NCBI GenBank assembly: GCA_037893225.1 | Contig: JAZGUH010000199.1 | Span: forward strand, 2,356,001 to 2,420,000 | Source of the DNA: Hippasteria phrygiana | Lineage: Eukaryota > Echinodermata > Asteroidea > Valvatida > Goniasteridae | DNA length: 64,000 nucleotides | Direction of reading: 5' to 3' | In this document: piece after piece, positions 24,850-37,820 of the stretch | How the letters are laid out: each line of letters begins with the position of its first letter | Numbering within the stretch: position 1 is the stretch's first letter | Translations under genes and position numbers: made by a program | The notes under the pieces: generated by a model | Seen by the model: only the letters and a program-made list of their open reading frames with translations | Databases searched by the model: none | What the model was told of the DNA's origin: nothing

Positions 24850-25281
24850 TTTTAAATCTAAAGATAATCCAGAGGGTTTATCCAGTCTGTCCACTCTCCC
24901 AGGCAAGGTTTCTCTATTGATTCCAAGGCAGTGTCATAAAGACCGCACTATGCCTGACTTGCGATCTCCTGTCCTACCCCGGCCCTGTCGCCTATTTGCT
25001 GAATGATCTGGCCACTGTCGCGTGGCAAATGACCAGCGTCACTCAGGGGGAATGCTGATGATCAGAGCTGTCTATACTAAATGGGAATGGGGGGGGGGGG
25101 GGCAGGGCATAATAAGCGAAGAGGAAAATGTGTAGCTTCTTAGGGACTTGTGGTTTACATAGATTTGTCAGTAAATCTGGAAGAAATTATAGTTCTCTGA
25201 CCCAAGGATGTAAAGCAATCTAGCAAGGAGGAAGCTATCACAAGCTGAGCCTGAAATTGTTCACATTTTTTTTGCATTTAA

Positions 25282-25440
25282 CCGCTTGAATATGGACGAC
25301 GGCCATGGCTGTGGTTTAAAAAAAACACCTAGCTGGTTGTCATCTATATGCGCATTCCTGCATGTACTCAATCCATTGTTTGCCTATTGTTTGCATTACG
25401 CTCGGCTGCACAAGCCCATCTTGGCATACCTTCTATGAGG
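25282..25440 (+). mobile_element. family A subgroup MITE, right end lost
   Basis: TTAA then CCGCTTGAATATGGACGACG, tgtcatctatatgcgcattcctgc, ggctgcacaagccc; breaks off at a poly-G tract. Confidence 0.75.
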
Positions 25441-25457
25441 GGGGGGGGGGGGGGGGG

Positions 25458-27212
25458 CGTATGAGGTTGAATCAACTATAACAAGGTTACATGTATTTCC
25501 AAGTTTTGTAGGACTTAGAAATTCACCTACCTTCCTGTAAATGATACGATAGCTCAGCTCTTGAAACATTCATCCATAGTACATAAGGCTGGCAGAACAA
25601 ATAAACATTGTTTGGTTGTCTTTTCTGTTGGCGAGTTGGAAGTGAACCCAACCTGAGTGAATTTGCATGTAAATTAATCTGCACATATGCGCATATCACT
25701 GCTTCTAATACATTCAATTAATTGCGAAGTGGTTTTTCTAGGAGATGCGTTCCCGGTTGAGATAAATGCAGAATAAAAAAAGGAATTATCATGTAGGCTA
25801 GAGCTGTCGGAATTCCTTTTTACATTTTCACATTTTGTGAATTCCCGGGAAGAGAAAAAAAGTGTGAAGAGAAATTCCCATTTTGAGGTTAACTTTCAAT
25901 TGGAGGTTAACTTTCAATTACAATGTAGTGTATATTGTTCCTTTTTCTTCTTTCTATAAAGCAATACTAAGCAATTTTTTTTTAGCTTGGCAGCTTCATG
26001 AAATTGGGTCTTGGTGAAATCTAGTCCCCTCTAGCTCGACTAATTTGCATGTAACAGTCATTCAAAATGGGATTACTGTGGATAACGCCCCATAGTGGTT
26101 AATTCTTCATGGATTAAGACCTAAAAACGGGCCACCACAACCAAGATAATTGTTTGTGACTGGTATTCAGATGTTGTTTGCTGAGCACGTAATTCACGTG
26201 GAGTTTCGGCCGGTAATCTGTTTCTACTTCGCAAGACTTTTTTGGTGCTAAGCAAATTTTTGTGCTAAGCGGCTCCGTGAAATTGGCCCCCGGATTTATG
26301 CAATTCCCGGGGACCCCAGCGTAGAATATACATGTATGTGTCTGTGACTCCTTGTGATTCTCGAGCAGGACATCGATATCGGTGTCAACTGTGCCATGTT
26401 TTGAAGGCTTCGTGATCTAGGGTTTTCAACCTGCCCCGATATTTCTTGCAGGCTGACTGCATACTGATCCCTCGGCGCCGAGCCGGCATTAGAAGTGCTG
26501 CAGGCTTGGTAACGGGAGCCATAGCGACTCTTTGTATGAAGGATTTAGGTGATTTTTTTTCTTCCCCGACATCTATGTGTACATCCAATTGACCTATCGT
26601 TGTTTGCGAGTTAACCACGTATCTTAGACAACCCCATGGAATTTTTGAGAGGTAATTATTTTGTTTGCCGAAGATTTTACACGTTTTGCGAGTTCTATCT
26701 TAAGTGATTGGATTTTTCACAAGCTGCATAATTCTGATATCCATATGTAGTGTTGATGTCACTATAGACGTCAGTGTCAGTTGAAAACTTTTGCAAGTTT
26801 TTTTTGTTGGTCCCCCTAAGATAATTTGGGGGGGGGGGGTTGCACATGAGTACTTAAACTATGCAATATGAGTACCTTTTTTGTCTGCAGAATTGTAAAA
26901 ATAATTACAATTTTAATGCAGCACCATTTGTGAATTGACTAATTTGTGAATTTGGGGGACTTTCCAAAATCAAAGTCGGAGTTTTACTTCAGCAAAGATG
27001 TCTTATTTGCATTTTCCCTGTTACAATTGTTTTGAAAATTCTTGTTTGCCTGGGCAACTTCCCAGTGCCTCCACACCTGCTTCATGAATTTTAATACATG
27101 CTCACAGTCCTCCGACAAGACGGAATACATACATCATCAAGCATTTGCAGGTGTGATTTTTAACGAGCGGTGCAATATGTGCACACTGGAAGTCTGAAAA
27201 GGTTGGGTTGGG
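25458..27212. other. no gene recognised
   Basis: AT-rich; 26160-26290 holds a cgtgaaattggccccc block shared with 42165 in a dispersed repeat. A small poly-G run lies at 26829. Confidence 0.6.
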
Positions 27213-27372
27213 TGGGGTTGGGGTTGGGGTTGGGGTTGGGGTTGGGGTTGGGGTTGGGGTTGGGGTTGGGGTTGGGGTTGGGGTTGGGGTTGGGGTTGGG
27301 GTTGGGGTTGGGGTTGGGGTTGGGGTTGGGGTTGGGGTTGGGGTTGGGGTTGGGGTTGGGGTTGGGGTTGGG
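27213..27372. repeat. interstitial TTGGGG array (about 26 copies)
   Basis: An almost perfect run of GGGGTT hexamers on the + strand, the ciliate-type telomere unit rather than the animal TTAGGG. The longest ORF of this region (minus strand, PT repeats) is an artefact of it. Confidence 0.97.
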
Positions 27373-27545
27373 TTGGTTTGGTTTTTGTTGGGTTGGGTTG
27401 GGTTGGGTTGGGTTGAGTTGAGTTGGGTTGAGTTGAGTTGGGTTGAGTTGAGTTGAGTTGAGTTGAGTTGGGTTGGGTTGGTATTTGTTGAGTTGGGTTG
27501 GGTTGGGTTGGTTTGATGCTTGATGCTTGATGCTTGATGCTTAAC
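27373..27545. repeat. GGGTT/GAGTT pentamers then GATGCTT heptamers
   Basis: Degenerate pentamer array to 27512, then four GATGCTT units (27514-27542). Continuation of the TTGGGG array with changed unit length. Confidence 0.93.
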
Positions 27546-28284
27546 CAGAGACAGCCAAGTACAGTTGGTTTGCTTTGGGGGAGGGGTGGAGGAGGCCCAA
27601 TATCTCACAATAGCACCCCTACCCCAAAAACCCAAAAATATAACCCCCTCATTGTATATGAACATATTGGTGGTTTCATTCATCATGGTATTTTAGCCAT
27701 TTCTGGAGGAATTGGCGCAATACAAACAACAAATTTAGATGAACACTAACAGGCCTGATACAGATTGCACGTGCACGAGGCCATCCATATTATCTATCAC
27801 AACATCTGTGAGCGCAGGCACTCTATGACAGTGCTCCCAGTGGATCCAACAGCAGAGGAAATAATGTAAACTTCATCAGTTTTTTTTTATCAACTATCCG
27901 AGAATCCCATCTCTGTCACTCCTTGGTCTCCCCAGTGAGAAAGGCAGAAGAATTGCCAATTAAGGGCTGTCTGACAGCTCCATGGAAACGTGCCGGCCAG
28001 AGCGTGTGAGCTTTTTTTCCTGCCTGGCCACTATGGGGGATCCGGGAGAGAGGGAAAACGATGCCTGGGCATTCCCTCGGCCCTATCTATACAACACCCT
28101 GTTTCCCTTTGACAAACCGGAGTGCGTTTAATAGTAAGGAACACTGTGCTGTTCAGCATCAATATTATTATTATCAATATCAATATTATCAGTTGTATTC
28201 ATTTTGTTCTTTGCCTGGTGCATGTGTCACTTATCCTACGGTCGTTTTTTTTTCCTTCAAGAGGAATCTCAATTCCTGCCTTAA

Positions 28285-28460
28285 AGGCAGTGTACATGAT
28301 TGGTCATTGCTGCAATTTTCAGAAATGGGCGGATTTTGGGCTTAGTATTTTATAGAAAATATCGTTCCACTGACCTGTTCAAAGTTTTGCGTTCTTGGAT
28401 GGGAAAAAAAAACGAGAGAAAAACGGCGTTCGTTTTCTACCGTCGGGTGGCGTTTGTTAT
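28285..28460 (+). mobile_element. family B MITE, left part only
   Basis: TTAA then AGGCAGTGTACATGATTGG, followed by family blocks (ttcagaaatgggcggattt, cactgacctgttcaaagttttgcg). Homology fades after ccgtcgggtgg and no right terminus is visible. Confidence 0.75.
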
Positions 28461-28834
28461 AGCGCCTTCTTGTAAAATAAGCAAAATTTTTGTAAATGGG
28501 ATCGTTTTCAATTGGTCACATAGCATGTACAGAGGCCGAGGGCCGAGCAGAAAGTCCAAGATCCACTGCAGGCACTGGTTACAGCGCGTCGCTTCGGTAC
28601 ACTACGCGTGTGCCCGTTTTCGGATTGTTAACCCGTTTTCGGATTGTTAACCCATTTTAGACACAACACGGATTAACTACATTCGGTCAATAGAGGGCAG
28701 TTTTCCCCCCAATGTTAAGCTAACATGCTTAAAATGTCAAACTCAAAGCAATGCCTTGCTGTGGATGGCTAATGTGGAGTCGACATTTAGCAAGCTTTGC
28801 AAATGCCCTCCTAATTTTGTTATTGAAATCACCC

Positions 28835-28990
28835 AATACAAGGCTAAAAGCCACTCCAGGTAAAAGGGTTACGATCAGAGGGTTGGCGACATTTTGAATG
28901 CAAACCCTACCACCCTTACGGTTTTTCTGGGCCCAGATCTAAATAGAGGATAATTCTCCAACAGATTTAAGATTTATCCTAATTTTCAGA
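28835..28990 (-). repeat. LINE-3'-UTR-like dispersed repeat
   Basis: cacccaatacaaggctaaaagccac, gggcccagatctaaatagagg; same family as 1920-2035. Confidence 0.8.
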
Positions 28991-29984
28991 CCTATGGTCT
29001 ATGGACCCAGGCGGGGTGACTTCCTACATGGCTGGGACCAACTCGTCTCCCTTCCAAATAATACCACATCAGACGCAGTGCAACTGGACAAAATCAAAAA
29101 ACGCTGTTCGTTTAAAAAAAATGTATAATTGGCAAAAGCTCATGTGTATGGGATGGTTTTAGTATTAAAAGAAACCTTATGACAAATGTTCTTAATATAC
29201 TGGGCTGGTTATTTCGCCTCGCCCTGTATACATCGAGGCTTCTTGAGTGGCTCGGTCAGCGGTTATCCACTCACCTTCAGCCTCTTGACTTTGGCTCCGG
29301 GTTTCCGTGGTAACCGGGGAGGAGGGATATCGAGTGTGCAAGGCAAGGTCAATTGTATTCTACGGGGCAGCGTTGATTGCAGGTTTGTCGTCAAGCTCCC
29401 TAACTTGTCCTAAGTTGAACTTCAAGCTCAGTCGGTTTCAAAGGACATAGAACCCTTTTTTTTCTTCAAATACGTTATAAGATTTTAGGCAGGAAAAATG
29501 GCGGAATTTTTTTCTTAAATCTAATAGTTGGCCGATAGTAAATTAGACATAATGGACATGTACATGTACAGCTCGTCATACTTTCAGCAAAGCATGAAAA
29601 TTACTTCCATGCTTTTAGTGCGACTTCTTATCTCTGCCTTGTCAATGTTAAGCTAATATGCTTAGTGTCAAATTCAAAGCAATGTCTTTGTCTTGGATGG
29701 CTATTACAAGGAGCAGGTTATGTCCACTAGGCAGGAAAAGGCGGGTTTTTTGCCCGTAGTTAGCTGATAAACCTTTCGAAATGGCTTTCACATATTTTTG
29801 GGAAATTACAGTTTTGGGGGCACGTTTTAATCATGTAGAGATCCCTGGAGGTCTGTTGCTACTCTTAGTCTGTTCTACAGATATTTTCATGGTAAATGTT
29901 CCACCGGCTTGTCCAGCTTGGTTCCTCCGGTTAGGGTGTTTGAGCGTGAAGCTCGGGTTTCCGCCTGTTCCAAGCTGTACCTCT

Positions 29985-30190
29985 ATAAAGAAGTTATGCC
30001 AATCGCTTTTTTTCCCTCATTCTGTATCTGTAGAATTCTTTGCCAGGTGCATATTTCCCTTCATCTCCTGCTTCATGAGGAATATTAATTCCTACCTCTT
30101 TTATCTTTGATTTGTTTTCTTTTTTTTGTAGCTCTGTACCTCGAGTGGCTTTTATCCTTGTTCGGGGCAAACTTGCAGTTAAAAAACAAA
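29985..30190 (+). pseudogene. non-LTR retrotransposon 3' end, frameshifted
   Basis: Aligns with the 5416-5560 LINE end: ttctgtatctgtagaattc and ggaatattaattcctacctc; the last residues INSYLFYL precede a stop at 30108-30110. A one-base loss near gtagaattc and another near cctgcttcatg shift the frame. The 3' UTR carries ctcgagtggcttttatcc and gttcggggcaaac. Confidence 0.8.
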
Positions 30191-31283
30191 CTAAAACTAA
30201 AGATTTGAGGTTCTGTGTCATTAAATTCCATCCTGCACACTGCCCAGAATTTAGTATTAAAAAATAATAATGAAAAACCCTGTTGTGAGCAAATATTTCA
30301 GCTCTTGTCAAGTCTCGATCGAGTTAAGTCTTGAGTAAATTCAATCAAGTCCAAGGCAATTTGTGAGTCCCAAAATATTGTGACTTGAGTACAGCTCGAG
30401 TCTGAGTCTCTAACTTGAGTTGCCAACTTTTGTATTTAAACTAAAGTATCGAAGCTGGAACAAACACCCATCCGTGTCTTCAGTCATCTCGTCTCTGTAC
30501 CTCAAACGTCTCGGGATGTTTAGCTTGGGATGCCCAAGTATTACACCCCTCTGAAGTTTCTCGTGGGTTGACAGTGCAGCGCGATCATTCCCCGAGTCGG
30601 GGTTGGGAGAGTTGTTTTAACATTTGCCAAGACGGCACTGTTAATCTAAATTTTTTTTTTTTTTTTTTTTTTTTTTAGGCTGGAAATAACCAATTTTGAC
30701 AGGCCTGCATTGATTACAATTCATGTTTGCTGTGATGAACATTGATTTTCAGTGTTGTCCAACAGATGTTTTTTTTGTCCGCTCGTCCGTCGTTCCTTGT
30801 CATTTTTCTGAGCCGATGTCGTGTTTGGAAAGGCTGTTCCAACTCAAAACCGATATTATGTCCCTTTGTTTTTATGACAGGTTTATTATTTTTTTTGTGG
30901 TCAAATCTGTGTTTTCTGTTTTTCTTGTGCAGAACTGCCAAATGGGGGGGGGGGGGGGGAGTAGGGGCCAATGGCCCCCCTTATTCCACTGCCAGTGATT
31001 CTCAGTAGTCAGTAGTATACATGTAGCAACAACCTAGAAATTCTATGGCAGTGGCATAGAGGAATTTCACATTAGCCCCTTCTGCGCACTTCCTGGTTGA
31101 GAGAATGTCAGTGGCAAACAAAACAACGCTTTTCAGCACATTCATTCATGCATGAATTAATCAGGCCATGAAAGGAAGCGCAGGCGCACGATCAGCATAA
31201 AGTTGTTTACTGTGACATCGTTTTGAAAACGGGATAGTGCGCAGATCAGCGCTAAACTCATCGTTGTGGGATTCCTCTATTAA

Positions 31284-31478
31284 CCCCTTCGGGCCGGCTG
31301 TTGTTAATGGGTGCTGGTAAATGTATGTCAAGACGGGCTTGTGCAGCCAAGTGTAATGCAAATAGTTGGCAAACAGTGGATTGAATACGCACAGGAATGT
31401 ACGTATAGATGACAACCAGCCAGGTGGTCTTTTTCTTCTTTCAAATCTCGGCCTTGGCCATCGTTCGTATTTAAGAGG
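31284..31478 (-). mobile_element. TTAA-flanked MITE, family A subgroup
   Basis: 195 bp between two TTAA sites (31280-31283, 31479-31482). Blocks cgggcttgtgcagccaag, gacaaccagccaggtggtc. Confidence 0.85.
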
Positions 31479-31759
31479 TTAAAAAAAGTTGAGTGATTAA
31501 TTGAGGGCAAAATGTTAATTTTGAATTTTGATAATTTGTTAACGATGTTATTGTGACGTTCTTCATTCTGGGGTTGTCTTCTATTATTGCTCAACAACAA
31601 AAATCTTGTAGGTTATTTTTTTTTTGGGGGGGGGGTGGAGAGGGGGGTTGGCCATTGGCCCCCTTGCCCCTCCCTCGCCCGATCCACCCTTGAGAAATAG
31701 CACCTTTGTTATCTCCTCCGCTGTCTCTGTTTAACTTCCAGAGGGAGATGGCTCATTAA

Positions 31760-32214
31760 CCCTAACATCACCTGAAGCTACAAAATACTACGAGTAGTAA
31801 AATGTAAAATGTAGTATGCAGTACTCTTACCTACTTGTGTGCAATGGCTACAGGTAGTAATTTTTAGTATTTGGTACTTCACCCCAAATAGTGTACGTAG
31901 TAATATGTAGTACTAAGGTTGCTGGGTTTAGGGGAAAAATGTTTATCATCTAAGGCGGAAACACAGTATGAATTACTGGTTTTCAGAGATGATACATTTT
32001 TTTTTCTTAGCCATCCAATTCATTGACACAAATATCGTTTACCCAGTAACTGAACTGTATTACATAAAAGTAGTATTTTGTAGTTGCAAGTATCTAGACT
32101 GCTGTCATTACACACCCATTCATCAGTCACAGAGAGACTCAGTGCTACAAAATACTAAGTAGTATTCTGTAGTACGCAGTTCTTTATACCAAAGTAATGC
32201 CTAGGACATTAGGG
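31760..32214. mobile_element. TTAA-flanked MITE, family C (455 bp)
   Basis: Exact TTAA on both sides (31756-31759, 32215-32218); termini CCCTAACATCACC and GGACATTAGGG. Rich in tagta/tacta stretches. Three copies of the family are present. Confidence 0.85.
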
Positions 32215-32218
32215 TTAA

Positions 32219-33851
32219 TTAAACTATTTCCCAAGTTGAATTTCAAATTGCTTGAAGTATGTCGACGGTAGTTAATGCTGTGTACATTAGGACTAACATG
32301 CATGTATCTTGACAGTTACAATGTATGTGCCAAGAAAGAACTCGCTTTGGATTGAGATTTTTTGGTTTGATCTTTTCCCCTCACTGCTGTCTTAAGTTTC
32401 CCGTTGAAGCATGTATTTCGGTCAAGACAATAATGTCTTACACCTCAATGACAAGCACTCCAGAGTCCAGGGAAGTCAATTCGGCCGTCCTCTGCAATTT
32501 GTGCTCTGGGCGGGAAATGTTTTTCCCCTTCTTTTACAAATAATTCAGTTCCTTTTTTTCTTTTTCTTTGGTACTTGTATCGAGTCTATCCAATAAACAC
32601 ATGGCCGAGGGGTATTAAACAGCTCGATAGACGCTCAGTAAAATCACCTGTGCTGGATTGTGTTCGTGGCTCTGGACTTATGTAATTTGCCTTGATTGGA
32701 GAGGGTACCCTAAGCCTCGCAAAGTCCTGCGCCACTCGCCCCGAGGGGAAGAAAGTTTGTCTTGGCGAGTGGTTCGTCCGATGTGGCACATTTATTGCTT
32801 GTCTGGCTTCTGGCCTCCCTTCCGGGACTTTTAAAATCTCTTGCCATGATGATCGCGCTGTGCTAAATCTCGGTCTGTATTTGACCAGGCACCACGGAAT
32901 GAGATGCAAGTTGCAACATTTGAAAATTGAGGGTTGTGTTTCCCGACAGTGCAGGTTTTTAACCTTTGATTGGATGTGAAGGAGGAATGATTCGAAAGGA
33001 GTATAAACAGTTTGACAATGTTCACTGCCGTCGGCAATTCAACTAACGATGGGAAGTTCACATTACGTGCGCTCCATGGGCCTGGAATGTCAGGAATTTA
33101 GTTCCCACAAAAACATACACTAGTTTTTAAGCCAAATTTCACTTTTAGACACGGCAGGATACACATGAGACCACGTTTGATATGTTTCCTTGAATAATGA
33201 TGGTACAGTCAAGCTTTTGTTCGGACATCCAAGACAGTCGGGAAAACCAAATTTATGACAATCTTTCAAGATAAAAGAAGCAGTTTCTCATTAAAAAGAC
33301 TGAGTGTTTTAATACTTAAAAATGCCAAATTTTAACGACAGAAACAGCAATGAAAATATGCATTGACTGTTTTTTTTTTAAAGCTGTGCAAGATCGGTGC
33401 AAGATCCCCTAAAAGGAACAGCGAATAAAGTGATAATACCTCTGCGTAGGATTAGTTTACTCCAGTGAGGAGCAGCGACTTTTATGAGGCAGTGGGTTAC
33501 CAATGAATTGGTAGCAGCGAACACTGCACACAAAGGCTAGCGGAGAGTGTATGGTGTCTAGTGTTGGTCATTCTTACTCCTCTCGTAATATCTCCATTCC
33601 TAGCCCTTTGGAAGATGCTATAACCAAAGATGCTGGAGTCATGACTACTTGATTTTAATTATTCAAATTTACCTAGTCAGTTTCCCTTGTAGCTTATTTG
33701 ACAAGTTTAAAAAGTCATATCCACAATGTCGCTTCCCAGGTTGTATCGTAAAATTGGGCATGATCCCTTGCTATACGGCATTCTGGGTTTATATCTTCCG
33801 ACGAGCACCCCCGAACAAAGTAAACTAACAATTCAGGAGACCGCCAATATA
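32219..33851. other. no gene recognised; GC-richer patch 32600-32830
   Basis: Overlapping ORFs of 95 (+) and 107 (-) codons at 32586-32979 have no recognisable domain. Composition shifts toward GC, which might reflect conserved non-coding DNA; not provable here. Confidence 0.5.
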
Positions 33852-33924
33852 GGCCAAGATAACTCAGTTGGTAGAGCACCGTTCTGGTATCCTGGAGGTC
33901 GCAGGTTCGAATCCCGCTCCTCTA
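33852..33924 (+). pseudogene. tRNA-derived SINE head (tRNA-Thr-like)
   Basis: A box ACTCAGTTGGTAGAGC and a perfect B box GGTTCGAATCC, 73 nt overall. The anticodon-loop position reads GGT, which would be Thr, but the anticodon stem and acceptor stem have several mismatches. The following ttttctttggtcac and preceding ccgaacaaag resemble the flanks of the copy at 15687. Probably a SINE, not a working tRNA. Confidence 0.65.
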
Positions 33925-33929
33925 GTTTT

Positions 33930-36610
33930 CTTTGGTCACTTTGAAAGAAAAATAATGAATTCAGTTATAAAACTTTGGGATATAATTGAAAGTGTTTTTT
34001 TTATTTAGAAGTGGATATTCCAAAATCAGTTTTCCACTGAAAAAAAAATGTTGCTCAATCATTTTTTTTTGATAAATTAGAATGTCAGGGTGCAACTTTT
34101 CACTCATTTTAATGGGCCCATGTCACGTACGATGTTGCGGACAGTGAACAAAAAATTAAGACCACCCACAAGGTGAAAAACACACCAGGAGAATTGTTTA
34201 TACAGAGATCCCCAATGAACTTCACCCTACCTTTTAGTATTTTTTCTTTTTCTGTCTCGGAACAGACAGCACGGTACTTTGTACATCAGGTCACGTATAA
34301 GTTCATATCTCATGGCAATTGTCAGTCAGCGTAACAGCGTTCGACCGAGGTTTTTGTTTTGTTGGCATAATCAAAGCAGAGATTGAATAAATATTGCCCC
34401 GTCTTATTAACCCGGGCCTGCCCCGTTTCGGGCACTTGGGCCTGTGACCCAGCTGTCGGTAATTGCTTGTAATTGCCGGGCAGCGCACCGGTACAAAACA
34501 AACCCAGAAGCAGGAGATACGAATGCGCACGTGCAGTTAGATACAAAATGTAGGCATTGGCGGAAGGCGGAAGACGGAAGAAAGTGCTCGTGGACCCCGT
34601 GGATGACATATCGGGAATCTGTGATGGATTGGCTATGAAAATATGAGGGTTAATTGGAATTGTAATAAGGGGGGGGGGGGGGGAAGCGAATAGGAGTTTT
34701 CTCCCGTTGCGAATGGTGGAAATTCAGCCGTGTGTATAATGAAGTCAGATTGATGCATGTACACACAAAGAGGAATCTGATAATTTTCAATAACAGAATT
34801 AAGGAGGCAACCAAGCGATGCCTTGATCCCAAATGTGTGTTTTAGAGGGTATTTCTGAACAGGGATAAACAAATAAAGCTTGTGGGCTGGCCCCTAGTTT
34901 ATGTGGTTGCTTACCACGGAATTCTGTGCTTACAATCGGCTTTCTGTGGTTACGGACACAGAAATTCTGGATTTTCCCATAGCCCATAAGCTGAAATACT
35001 TTCCTGAAGTGTGAAATACATTTTCATTTATTTATTTATTGAATTTTTGGGGGGAATTGTGGATTTTTTGGGGGGAAATTGTGGATTTTTGGGGGGGTTT
35101 CTCAAGGTCTTTTTTGTAGCTCTTTAAGAAGACTTTAACCCTTTGGTCATAAAAACACTATTGAAAACATTGCTCGGAATGCGCATTGACAAACATCTTG
35201 TTTGTCACAGGATTGGAAAATGTTGGTTCAGCTTGAAAATTGGGGCAGCCAGCCTTTCAGTTTCCGCATAAAGGCTGAAACCACAAAAAAAAGTTGACGA
35301 CTCGGACTGATCATTCAACAAGGATTCCAGTCTGCTACTGTAATGGAAACATGCAATGGATAGCCAGTCCAATTTGTTTCCACGCCTATCACCTTGTGTT
35401 TAAAAACAAATACAAGTTTATCTGAATGTTTGTTTTCATTGGAAGTGAAAAGATGGTGACGGTTTTAAAATTCTTAGAAAACCCTGCCACCAGTTGATGC
35501 AAGAGGGTGCTTGTCAAAAGGGCATAATAAACATCAATCCTTTGAAGTCCACAAACATGAAAATCGAATATGGAAACCCCACTCCAAGGAAATGTAGAAA
35601 AATTTGATTGGGTGCAGAAAGCTGTGAAGACGCAGCAGTTGTACCATTGATGACATCATGCTGTGGCTCATGAATATGGAAATATTCATGAGCATAAAAC
35701 CAAAATGTTGAAATGACTCCTTGTAGTTGCTACAAAGGATGGTGGAAATTCACAGTAACCTGAAAGAAAGCTGTTCTATACATTGTTTTCAACGCATAAA
35801 CAAAATCCTGTCGCATTGTTCCTTTAAGCGTCACTGACTAGACCTGTCGGTACCGGAATTACACATTTCAAACTCAAAGCGATTAACAAGTAGCACACAA
35901 GCACCAATTTTCACACGAGTGCATTCTATCTACTTTAGACTGCTTTAAATCATTGACTACATACAGTCAATAACTGACGATTCGTTCCATGGAGAGAGAG
36001 AGACAGAGATATCTCATTTGCCGTCTGCCCACCCCCGATCCCCTCCCAAATTGCTCCTTACAATAAATCAACTCGGGATTGGAGGAATCGAGTGGGGCGC
36101 ATTCTCGTTCCTTTCCTTGCCGACGGAAACGGCCCTGTTAGCCCCGATATGAGAGGACTCGAGGGAGATATCCACGCTCGACGTCCTGAAGCGATATGCA
36201 TGGGGGCCTCCCAGCATGCATGCCTGGCAACCAACCTACAATTGGTTGGTCCGCTTGCGGAATTAAGTTTGTAATGGACGTGAGATAATATCCAAGCCAT
36301 CGATGGGAAGTGCTGATTCCTGTTGTTATGGTTACCGACGGTAATTGTTCACCCCATTTTTATATTTTTTTTTTTTTTTTATGCAGTACGATCTTGATAA
36401 AAACAGATTTGAAGTAAACTGCAATCAAAACTTTTCTGGACTGCCTTTTAAGGCAAAGAATCTTCATCGTTTTACTAAAATGATTGAAAAGTTGTTAATG
36501 AGTATTAAAATGAGTTCCATCATGGAATAGACTTTAATAGCAGAATAGCTAGAAAGTTAAACTTGGTTTTTTGGGGGGGTAAATTTTATCAGACAGCAGT
36601 AAGCAAGTTC
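33930..36610. other. no gene recognised
   Basis: Includes a short poly-G (34670-34682), gtggattttttgggg duplications at 35050-35100 and a GC-richer patch at 36070-36250. No exon-like signal. Confidence 0.6.
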
Positions 36611-36614
36611 AATC

Positions 36615-36790
36615 AATAACTATAGTTAACTATTGTAGAAAATACATGACTAACTTTGCCCGAATGCTGGCTAGTCAGCCACGTCTAGTTGACTAGATGG
36701 AACCAACCTACAGAGCATGGATCGTGCTGGTTATCAGTAGCAACTCTTATATCAAACTGTGACAAGTAAAGAGGGGACCAGTGACACGAT
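36615..36790. repeat. dispersed repeat R3, copy 2
   Basis: agttaactattg, ctttgcccgaatgctggctag, gctggttatcagtagcaac, tgtgacaagtaaag. Runs into an 11-bp minisatellite. Confidence 0.7.
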
Positions 36791-36794
36791 GGTT

Positions 36795-36898
36795 CGACTA
36801 TCTGTTGAGCTTCTGTTGAGCTTCTGTTGAGCTTCTGTTGAGCTTCTGTTGAGCTTCTGTTGAGCTTCTGTTGAGCTTCTGTTGAGCTTCTGTTGAAC
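36795..36898. repeat. 11-bp minisatellite (TTCTGTTGAGC)
   Basis: Nine near-perfect units; the overlapping minus-strand ORF is an artefact. Confidence 0.97.
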
Positions 36899-37656
36899 TT
36901 CTAATTTTGATATTTTAATATTCAGTTTGAATTCCACTATTCGGTTTTGATTTTGGAAACTGGATATTCGAAAGCAACCTTAATACAAAAATGAAGCCTT
37001 CCATTCTTTGTGACACGGGCTAAAGAAAACAACTGGAACATCCTCCAATTTGCTCCATGGTCTCTGCTAGTGTTAAACTGTGTTCACTCACTTCTTGGTA
37101 TATGAATAGCCTGCTTTCTTTTCAACATTACGGCTCTGGAGTGTGTTTGTAAAAGCCCAGTGGTCACACTGAATCCTGCAAACTATATCCAGTCATTGGG
37201 AGGGCTTTTCATGCGGCACCTCACTCGTCACTTTTTGTTGGCATGACTATGAGCTAGATGATAACTTCTGGTGAAATCAGATAACCGATAAAATTAGGAT
37301 AGCCAGATTTTGAAATCTCCAATTTCTCTCACTGCTAGTACGAGTGCAAGTACAAATTGATGTGGATGAGTATTAAGAGTATTACAACACTATCGGAGAG
37401 TACCAGTGTTGAACGGGTGTTGTCAATTCAACTTTGCACTACAAAAGAATTTGTTGTTGTTGTTGTTGGTTTTGGAAGAGGGAGTTGGAGTAGTGGACAA
37501 ATTGTCTTTAGACATCATCACCAAGGGTGTAGCCAAAGGGGAACTCTTGCATTCCCCCCCCCCCCCCCCCACTCCAGAAATGTAAGATTTCTATTTGGCT
37601 TTTCCGACAATCCGTCGGAAAAGGCTTTGTTTTTGTTCTGATTTTTTTTTTTTTAT

Positions 37657-37690
<34 letters not shown>

Positions 37691-37820
37691 AGTTCTATCC
37701 TAAATCCCATAGACTTTGTACACGAATTTTATGACAGCCACTTTGGTCACTAAACAATCCCAGATCTTAATTAAACTTAACACAAACATAGACCCGAACC
37801 TGAAATTGTATGCCGAAGAG

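Noticed and set aside
27102..27686. 194-codon minus-strand ORF rich in Pro-Thr
   Set aside because: Translation of the TTGGGG/GGGTT arrays; the non-repeat ends have no domain.
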